Assembly: GCA_002508705.1 (NCBI GenBank)
Contig: DAYL01000034.1
Location: forward strand, 1-64,000
Origin: Methanoculleus sp. UBA374
GTDB taxonomy: Archaea; Halobacteriota; Methanomicrobia; Methanomicrobiales; Methanoculleaceae
Direction: 5' to 3'
Length of the DNA stretch: 64,000 nucleotides
Of the stretch, positions 58,903-64,000 are shown piece after piece (within the stretch, counting starts at the first letter, position 1; every line of letters starts with the position of its first letter). A program made the translations under genes and the position numbers. The notes below the pieces were generated by a model. The model saw only the letters and a list, made by a program, of their open reading frames with translations. It ran no database searches and was not told the DNA's origin.

Positions 58903-61527
58903 ATGGCCCATAATCATTCATCACCGGATGATGAAGCGGAGAAAACCGCCTGCCGGTGCGGCTGCCGCCCGGATTCGTCGGAGCAACCCCCCGAATCTGA
59001 TCCGGCAGCAGCTTCCGATTGTTCTCTGCCGGAAGACTCCACGGCGACCGCCGGGGCGGGTTGCGACTGCTGCCCGGACGAAGAGCCCGCACAACCTGCG
59101 TCCGCCGAGCCCGTTTGTGACTGCTGCCATGAGGGTGACATGCACCGACACGCGGGTCCCGGGGCGGCAGCCGCTGCCGATGCTCTGACCGACACATTCG
59201 CCGTGGACGGTCTTGATTGCGCCGATTGCGCCGCTACGCTCGAAAAGGGCATTGGAAGACTCAACGGCGTCATCGATGCAGACGTCAACTTTGCTACGGC
59301 AAAGATGAAAGTGACCTACGACCGGGTGCGGATCCGGCCGGAGCAGATCGAGAAGGCGGTCGGCGGTTTCGGCTACCGGGCCACGCTCCTTTCCGCAGAC
59401 GCCGGCCATCCGGAGGTCCGGCGTTCGGTGTTCCGGCTCTCCGGCCTCGACTGCGCCGACTGCGCAGCCAACCTGGAGAGACGGGTCGGCGCGCTGGAGG
59501 GAGTACGCTCGGTGCAGGTCAATTTTGCCGCCAGCAAAATGACGGTGGAGCACACCGCTCCCTTTGCCGAGATCCTGAAGACGGTGGGGCAGGCCGGGTA
59601 TAAAGCCGAACGCGAAGAAGCGGGTCGGCACCGCCCGGAAACCGGGATCTCGTGGTGGGCCCACCGGCGCACCCAGGCAACCGTCGCCTCCGGCATCATA
59701 CTGGCGGTGGCCGGTGCCCTGGACCTGCTGGGTTTCAGCGACCCCATCGTGATCCCGCTGTACGCCGCGGCTACGATTGTCGGCGGTTACAGCACGGCAA
59801 AACGGGGACTGTACGGCCTGCGTTCCCTCACCTTCGACATGAACCTTCTCATGACCGTCGCCATCATCGGGGCGGCGGCCATTGGGGAGTGGAGCGAAGG
59901 GGCAACCGTTGCCTTTCTCTTCTCTCTCGGCAACACCCTCCAGACCTATACGATGGATAAGACCCGGCAGTCTATCCGGACGCTGATGGATCTGGCCCCG
60001 CCCGACGCTCTGGTGCGGCGCAACGGGGTGGAGCAGAGGCTGCCGGTGGAGGAGGTTGCCGTCGGCGACCTGATCATCGTCAAACCCGGAGAGCGAATTG
60101 CGATGGACGGCACGGTGAGGAGCGGTATGTCGGCCGTCAACCAGGCGATGATCACCGGGGAGTCGCTCCCGGTGGAGAAGGCAGCCGGCGATGCGGTGTA
60201 TGCCGGGACCGTCAATGAACACGGCGCTCTGGAGGTTGAGGTCACCCGGGTCGCCGCAGATTCGACGCTGGCGAAGATTATGCACCTTGTGGAGGAGGCC
60301 CAGGCCCAGAGAGCGCCTTCGCAGCAGTTTGTCGATCTCTTCGCCAGGTACTATACCCCGGCGGTCCTGCTTGCCGCTGCCGGAACCATGGTCCTCCCCT
60401 GGCTGCTGTTCGGTCAGGACTTTGCGTACTGGTTCTACACCGGGCTCGTGCTGCTGGTCATCTCCTGCCCGTGCGCCCTGGTCATCTCGACGCCGGTGTC
60501 CATCGTGTCGGCGATCGGCAACGCATCCCGTAACGGCGTCCTCATCAAAGGCGGCGCTTACCTCGAGCAGATGGGCGCCATTCAGGCCATTGCTCTTGAT
60601 AAAACCGGCACCCTGACCCACGGCCGCCCGGTTGTTACGGATGTCCTGCCGCTGGGTGAACATACCGAGCAGGACTTCCTGGCCATGGCGGCGGCCGTCG
60701 AAAAATGGTCGGAACACCCCCTGGCCGTGGCCATCGTCGAAAAGGCCGGGAGTTTACCCCTGCAGCCGGCAGTGAATTTCAAGGCTCTGGTCGGTCGCGG
60801 CGCCCGGGCTGACGTCGACGGGCAGACGGTCTATATCGGGAATCTGCGTCTCTTCGAGGACCTGGGTTTGAACCCGGCGCAATATATGAACAGGGTGACC
60901 GGGCTGGAAGAGCAGGGCAAGACGGTCATGCTGGTCGGCTCCGGGGGTGCAATCTTCGGCATGATTGCAGTGGCCGACACGCTGCGCGGCAGCGGCAGGG
61001 ATGCCGTCCGGGCCCTTCGCCGGGTCGGCATGAAGCACATCGCCATGCTGACCGGCGACAATCGCCGGGTGGCCGGCGCCATAGCAAAAGACCTCGGCCT
61101 TGATGCCTACTACAGCGACCTGCTGCCGCAGGACAAAGTGGCTGCCGTGCAGAAACTGACGAAAGAGTTCGGCACCGTCGTGATGGTGGGGGACGGCGTC
61201 AACGACGCCCCGGCGCTGGCAGCCGCCAACGTCGGTGTTGCGATGGGTGTGGCCGGCTCGGATACGGCGCTGGAAACGGCCGATATCGCCCTGATGTCCA
61301 ACGATCTGGGGAAGCTGGCCTATGTGATCGACCTGAGCCGCAGGACGGTGACCGTTATCAAGCAGAACATCGGTTTTGCCATCATGGTCAAACTGGTATT
61401 CGTTGCCCTGACGTTTCTCGGGTTCGTCGATCTCTGGCTGGCGGTGCTTGCCGACATGGGGTCGTCGCTTCTCGTTACCTTGAATGGCATGCGTTTGATG
61501 CAGGGGGTAAGCCGATCAACTACATAG
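58903..61527 (+). CDS. cadA: P1B-type heavy-metal-transporting ATPase (Cd/Pb/Zn efflux)
   Basis: 874 aa. A cysteine-rich head (CRCGC, GAGCDCC, VCDCCHEG, residues 16-80), two metal-binding HMA domains with GLDCADCAATLE (Cys106, Cys109) and GLDCADCAANLE (Cys184, Cys187), then eight membrane spans. The transmembrane CPC motif is at 522-524 (ISCPCALV), phosphorylated Asp566 in DKTGTLTHG, HP motif SEHPLA, MLTGDN and GDGVNDAPAL, and the C-terminal ADMGSSLLVTLNGMRL with the Asp typical of Zn/Cd/Pb pumps. Exports divalent soft metals. GGAG seven bases before the ATG. Confidence 0.93.
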   Translation: MAHNHSSPDDEAEKTACRCGCRPDSSEQPPESDPAAASDCSLPEDSTATAGAGCDCCPDEEPAQPASAEPVCDCCHEGDMHRHAGPGAAAAADALTDTFAVDGLDCADCAATLEKGIGRLNGVIDADVNFATAKMKVTYDRVRIRPEQIEKAVGGFGYRATLLSADAGHPEVRRSVFRLSGLDCADCAANLERRVGALEGVRSVQVNFAASKMTVEHTAPFAEILKTVGQAGYKAEREEAGRHRPETGISWWAHRRTQATVASGIILAVAGALDLLGFSDPIVIPLYAAATIVGGYSTAKRGLYGLRSLTFDMNLLMTVAIIGAAAIGEWSEGATVAFLFSLGNTLQTYTMDKTRQSIRTLMDLAPPDALVRRNGVEQRLPVEEVAVGDLIIVKPGERIAMDGTVRSGMSAVNQAMITGESLPVEKAAGDAVYAGTVNEHGALEVEVTRVAADSTLAKIMHLVEEAQAQRAPSQQFVDLFARYYTPAVLLAAAGTMVLPWLLFGQDFAYWFYTGLVLLVISCPCALVISTPVSIVSAIGNASRNGVLIKGGAYLEQMGAIQAIALDKTGTLTHGRPVVTDVLPLGEHTEQDFLAMAAAVEKWSEHPLAVAIVEKAGSLPLQPAVNFKALVGRGARADVDGQTVYIGNLRLFEDLGLNPAQYMNRVTGLEEQGKTVMLVGSGGAIFGMIAVADTLRGSGRDAVRALRRVGMKHIAMLTGDNRRVAGAIAKDLGLDAYYSDLLPQDKVAAVQKLTKEFGTVVMVGDGVNDAPALAAANVGVAMGVAGSDTALETADIALMSNDLGKLAYVIDLSRRTVTVIKQNIGFAIMVKLVFVALTFLGFVDLWLAVLADMGSSLLVTLNGMRLMQGVSRSTT

Positions 61528-61553
61528 AGACTGACGCGCTGCAAACAGGTCAG

Positions 61554-61569
61554 TTTTGATTTTTTTTTT
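61554..61569 (+). terminator. Poly-T terminator after the metal ATPase
   Basis: TTTTGA followed by ten T residues, about 30 bases past the stop at 61527, between the convergent ATPase and repressor genes. Confidence 0.6.
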
Positions 61570-61608
61570 CTTGCTGGACGGGCTAGGGCCGCTCCGGCGA
61601 ATCTCTTG

Positions 61609-61977
61609 TTATTTTTGTCGGACGTGGTCGAGCCCATGCTGCAGCAGAACGGCGATAGTCTCGTCGTTCAGCGAATACTTGGCCATGGTCCCTTCTCTGC
61701 GATACTTGACCAGGCGGGCCCCGCGCAGAAGACGGAGCTGATGCGATACCGCCGATTGCGCCATCTGCACCACCGCTGCAATATCGCAGACACACAACTC
61801 GCGCTTAGAGAGAGCGTATAATATCTTAAACCGGGTCACATCGCCCAGAAGCCGGAATATTTCTGTCGCATGCTGAATGTCTTCCTCCGGCGCCATCTCT
61901 TTTTTTGCCTGACATATCGTTTGAGGATGCTCGCACACCTCTTCGCACATATCAAAATCGCAGGGGGACTCTTTCAT
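61609..61977 (-). CDS. cadC: CadC-type ArsR/SmtB-family metal-responsive repressor
   Basis: 122 aa. Winged helix with recognition helix AQSAVSHQLRLLRGARLV and the classical metal-binding ELCVCDIA motif (Cys62, Cys64) at helix alpha-3. A cysteine-rich N-terminal arm (Cys6, Cys11, Cys15, Cys22) completes the alpha-3N site for Cd/Pb(II). Metal binding would release it from the operator and allow expression of the convergent ATPase. ATG 61977 follows AGGTGG by four bases; the long upstream frame is untranslated. Overlapping TATA/dyad (ACCAC...GTGGT) lies just ahead, suggesting autoregulation. Confidence 0.93.
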   Translation of the reverse strand: MKESPCDFDMCEEVCEHPQTICQAKKEMAPEEDIQHATEIFRLLGDVTRFKILYALSKRELCVCDIAAVVQMAQSAVSHQLRLLRGARLVKYRREGTMAKYSLNDETIAVLLQHGLDHVRQK

Positions 61978-62237
61978 TACACCACCTGAATATGTGGTCG
62001 TATAAAATATATCCTTTCTCCGCAGATACGCTGAACCACAACCCGCAATCTCATCGGTCGTTCTTTCGTTCGGGATGATAACGAGTGATATTGGTTGTTT
62101 GAGGGAACTTTCAGAATGATTGCGGCAAAATTTTCTCCTTTCCCCGGAACTATTTCTCTTTATGATCAATATGCCAAGGTATGAGAGATGTGGGGTGTAG
62201 CGGCTTGTCTCCTGCACCATACACTGACTGCGGGGCG
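61978..62237. promoter_or_regulatory. Divergent regulatory region of cadC and the aminotransferase
   Basis: AT-rich; on the minus strand GGATATATTTTATAC (about 62000-62015) is a good TATA box for cadC, and next to it ACCACATATTCAGGTGGT (61984-62001) is an imperfect dyad that may be the repressor site. The remainder has no supported gene. Confidence 0.4.
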
Positions 62238-63383
62238 ATGGAGCCCTCCCGGAGGTCCCGTGCCGACCATTTTTCCGAGTCGGTCATCCGTGAGATGACG
62301 CGGCTTGCGATAGCGAATAACGCCATCAACCTTGCCCAGGGATTTCCCGATTTTCCGTGCCCGCGGGAACTCAAGGATGCGGCCTGTGCGGCGCTTCATG
62401 CCGATGTGAACCAGTATGCGATCACCTGGGGGGACAGGTCCCTTCGGGAAGCTCTTTCCCGGAACGTGGAGGCGTACAATCGGATGCAGTTCGATCCGGA
62501 GACCGAGATCACCGTGACGTGCGGCTCAACGGAGGCCATGATGGCCTCCCTCCTTGCCCTGATCTCGCCGGGCGACGAGGCGGTCATCTTCGAGCCGTTC
62601 TACGAGAATTACGGGCCTGATTCCGTCATCTCCGGGGCCGTACCCCGGTTCATCCGGCTGAAGGCCGATTTCTCTCTCGACGAGGAGGCCCTGAAATCCG
62701 CGTTTACCAAGAAGACCCGGGTCCTCATCCTCAATACCCCGAACAACCCGACCGGGAAGGTCTTTTCCGGGCAGGAGCTGCGGCTCCTTGCCGATCTCTG
62801 CGTCGAGAACGATGTCGTCGCGATCACGGACGAGATCTACGAACACATCCTCTATGGCGGGCGCAAGCATATCTCGATCGGCTCGCTTCCCGGGATGGAG
62901 GAGCGAACGGTCACGATCGGGAGTTTCTCGAAAACCTACAGCGTTACGGGCTGGCGGGTCGGGTATGCCCTGGCCCACCGGGACCTGACGGCCCGGATCC
63001 GGAAGATCCATGACTTCCTGACCGTGGGAGCCCCGGCTCCCCTCCAGCGTGCCTGTGTTGCAGCGCTGGATCTCCCTCCCTCGTATTACCGGGACCTTGC
63101 GGCTCTCTATGACCGGAAACGAAAGATCCTCTTTTCGGGCCTGACAAAAGCCGGTCTCCGGTGCCGTCTCCCGGAAGGGGCCTACTACATCTTCGCCGAC
63201 ATCTCGGAGTTCGGGATGAACGATACGGAGTTTGCCCGGCACCTCGTCGAGAATGTCGGTGTTGCAGCGGTTCCGGGGAGTTCGTTCTTCCGAGACGGCG
63301 GGGAGAACCGGGTCCGGTTCACCTTCTCAAAGAAGGATGAGACCCTCCTGGAGGCCACCCGCAGATTGGAGCAACTGAATTGA
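62238..63383 (+). CDS. Class I/II PLP-dependent aminotransferase
   Basis: 381 aa, fold type I. Landmarks: NLAQGFPDFPCP near the N terminus, TPNNPTGKVFSG, DEIYEHILYGG and the Schiff-base lysine in TIGSFSKTYSVTGWRVGYA, plus the C-terminal RVRFTFSK. It belongs to the aspartate/aromatic/kynurenine-like group; the substrate cannot be decided by sequence alone. Start ATG 62238 corresponds to homologues; an ATG at 62181 with AAGG upstream would add 19 residues with no match. Function could be amino acid synthesis. Confidence 0.86.
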   Translation: MEPSRRSRADHFSESVIREMTRLAIANNAINLAQGFPDFPCPRELKDAACAALHADVNQYAITWGDRSLREALSRNVEAYNRMQFDPETEITVTCGSTEAMMASLLALISPGDEAVIFEPFYENYGPDSVISGAVPRFIRLKADFSLDEEALKSAFTKKTRVLILNTPNNPTGKVFSGQELRLLADLCVENDVVAITDEIYEHILYGGRKHISIGSLPGMEERTVTIGSFSKTYSVTGWRVGYALAHRDLTARIRKIHDFLTVGAPAPLQRACVAALDLPPSYYRDLAALYDRKRKILFSGLTKAGLRCRLPEGAYYIFADISEFGMNDTEFARHLVENVGVAAVPGSSFFRDGGENRVRFTFSKKDETLLEATRRLEQLN

Positions 63384-63399
63384 CCTTTGTGGGTCCTGA

Positions 63400-63564
63400 A
63401 TGACTGAGAAGACGTACTGGGACAAAAGGCCCCCGGCGGATCTACGGGAGGCCCCCGCTTCATCCCCGTTCACGGCGCATGACTTTGGGGTCATACCGGG
63501 GGATAACGGGTTCCCCGTTTTTAAGCCTGCAAGGACGGAGCCGAGCAGGATGACCAATCAATGA
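63400..63564 (+). CDS. Small hypothetical protein, 54 aa
   Basis: Open frame MTEKTYWDKRPPADLREAPA... ending TGA at 63562-63564, which overlaps the ATG of the transporter (ATGA). No motif and no signal. The overlap with the next start and its close position after the aminotransferase (17 bases) suggest it may be translated; codon composition is compatible with the neighbours. Not recognised. Confidence 0.45.
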   Translation: MTEKTYWDKRPPADLREAPASSPFTAHDFGVIPGDNGFPVFKPARTEPSRMTNQ

Positions 63565-64000
63565 TTCCGTCTTTGATCCAGCTCATCCTCGCGTTCATCA
63601 TTGCAACCGGTATCGGCGGGGTCTCCGCGATCCTCGGTCTCGGCGGAGGTTTCCTCGCCGTCCCGACCCTCACGCTCCTCTTCGGCCTTGACCTGAAGAC
63701 TGCAATCGGGACGAGCCTTGCCGTGGCCCCCTTTACCGCGCTATCGGGGGGCATCGTCTACGGGCGGCAGGGGAGACTGTGCTGGAAGACGATTGCTGTT
63801 GCGGCAGTCCCCTGCATGGCGGGAAGCCTCATCGGGGCTTTTCTGACGGGTTTCGTCTCCGACGGCACCCTTACCCTTCTCTTCGGAGCCGTTATGCTGA
63901 TCCTTGCGGCCCAGATGGTCCTTCCCGGCCTCTCCCTCGTCCCGGCGATCGTGAAGGGCCCTTCCTTCTGCCAGGCGTATTCTTCGGATACCGAGGAACT
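63561..64000 (+). CDS. TauE/SafE-family membrane transporter (partial, runs off window)
   Basis: First about 146 residues. Hydrophobic spans with GIGGVSAILGLGGGFLAVPTL, the glycine-rich motif of the TauE/SafE (sulfite exporter, DUF81) family, and GTSLAVAPFTALSGGIVYG. The family exports sulfite or related organic anions. The frame is open to the end of the window, so the C-terminal half is not visible. ATG 63561 overlaps the small frame upstream. Confidence 0.85.
   Translation, partial: MIPSLIQLILAFIIATGIGGVSAILGLGGGFLAVPTLTLLFGLDLKTAIGTSLAVAPFTALSGGIVYGRQGRLCWKTIAVAAVPCMAGSLIGAFLTGFVSDGTLTLLFGAVMLILAAQMVLPGLSLVPAIVKGPSFCQAYSSDTEE

Noticed and set aside
58571..59188. 205-codon plus-strand frame overlapping the start of the metal ATPase
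   Set aside because: Runs through the ATPase start in another frame, is Arg-rich, and shows no motif.
58921..60717. 598-codon minus-strand frame opposite the metal ATPase
   Set aside because: Antisense shadow of a protein with complete P-type ATPase motifs.
1..64000. CRISPR array or cas genes
   Set aside because: No regularly spaced direct repeats and no Cas-like protein were seen anywhere in the window.

Overview
Organism (inference): a euryarchaeon with GC-rich genes, most likely a methanogen of the Methanomicrobiales, Methanoculleus-like. Support comes from archaeal ribosomal proteins and RNA polymerase subunits, the archaeal mevalonate/isopentenyl-phosphate route, deoxyhypusine and diphthine synthases, TATA-type promoters with leaderless or short-leader genes, and PKD-domain surface proteins with archaeal pilin-like N termini. 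No methanogenesis gene lies in the window, so the genus is not proven. Layout: 1-1.4 kb holds one unrecognised gene. From 14.9 kb down to 1.5 kb (minus strand) runs a very compact information-processing and lipid superoperon: tRNA-Ser, rpsM, rpsD, rpsK, rpoD, rpl18e, rplM, rpsI, rpoN, tRNA-Pro, rpoK, eno, rpsB, a MEMO1-family gene, mevalonate kinase, isopentenyl phosphate kinase, type 2 IPP isomerase, RNase J, prenyl diphosphate synthase and gltX. Deoxyhypusine synthase follows at 15-16 kb, then a noncoding stretch rich in inverted repeats, then five consecutive CBS-domain genes (16.4-20.3 kb, minus). These diverge from an Era-like GTPase / DUF2073 / Zn-ribbon trio (20.5-22 kb) and a lysine 2,3-aminomutase-family gene. 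23.8-28.8 kb is a cluster of secreted, pilin-like and PKD-domain surface proteins. 29-33 kb carries a radical SAM gene, a cis-prenyltransferase, a second divergent cis-prenyltransferase-like subunit and a PolX protein whose polymerase active site looks dead. 33.2-37.8 kb is one dense co-oriented run: DtxR-FeoA regulator, feoB, a RecA-like protein without Walker A, dph5 and a duplicated DUF357 gene. 38-46 kb contains membrane proteins, a DUF151 nuclease-like protein, hisE/nusA, a histidine-kinase-like protein lacking its histidine, DUF432/mscS, a SIMPL protein and a tandem pair of small paralogues. 46-49 kb has a class III aminotransferase plus P5C-dehydrogenase pair; 49-53 kb has ATP-dependent DNA ligase plus a second, intact-looking PolX, then FKBP and an FkbM methyltransferase. 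53.9-54.9 kb holds a TnpB remnant, the only mobile-element trace seen. The right end has a DEAD-box helicase, a UDG-like protein, Hsp20, a cadmium/lead/zinc efflux system (P1B ATPase plus CadC-type repressor with a palindromic operator-like site), an aminotransferase and the start of a TauE/SafE transporter. How the genes work together: the superoperon couples ribosome/RNA polymerase assembly to isoprenoid (membrane lipid) synthesis; the cis-prenyltransferase pair would use the same isoprenoid precursors to make the polyprenyl glycan carrier; the PolX pair and ligase point to a repair module; DtxR/FeoB and CadA/CadC are metal homeostasis units. The best candidates for something under-described are the split cis-prenyltransferase, the polymerase-dead PolX, the five-gene CBS array with its GTPase neighbours, and the His-less sensor kinase.
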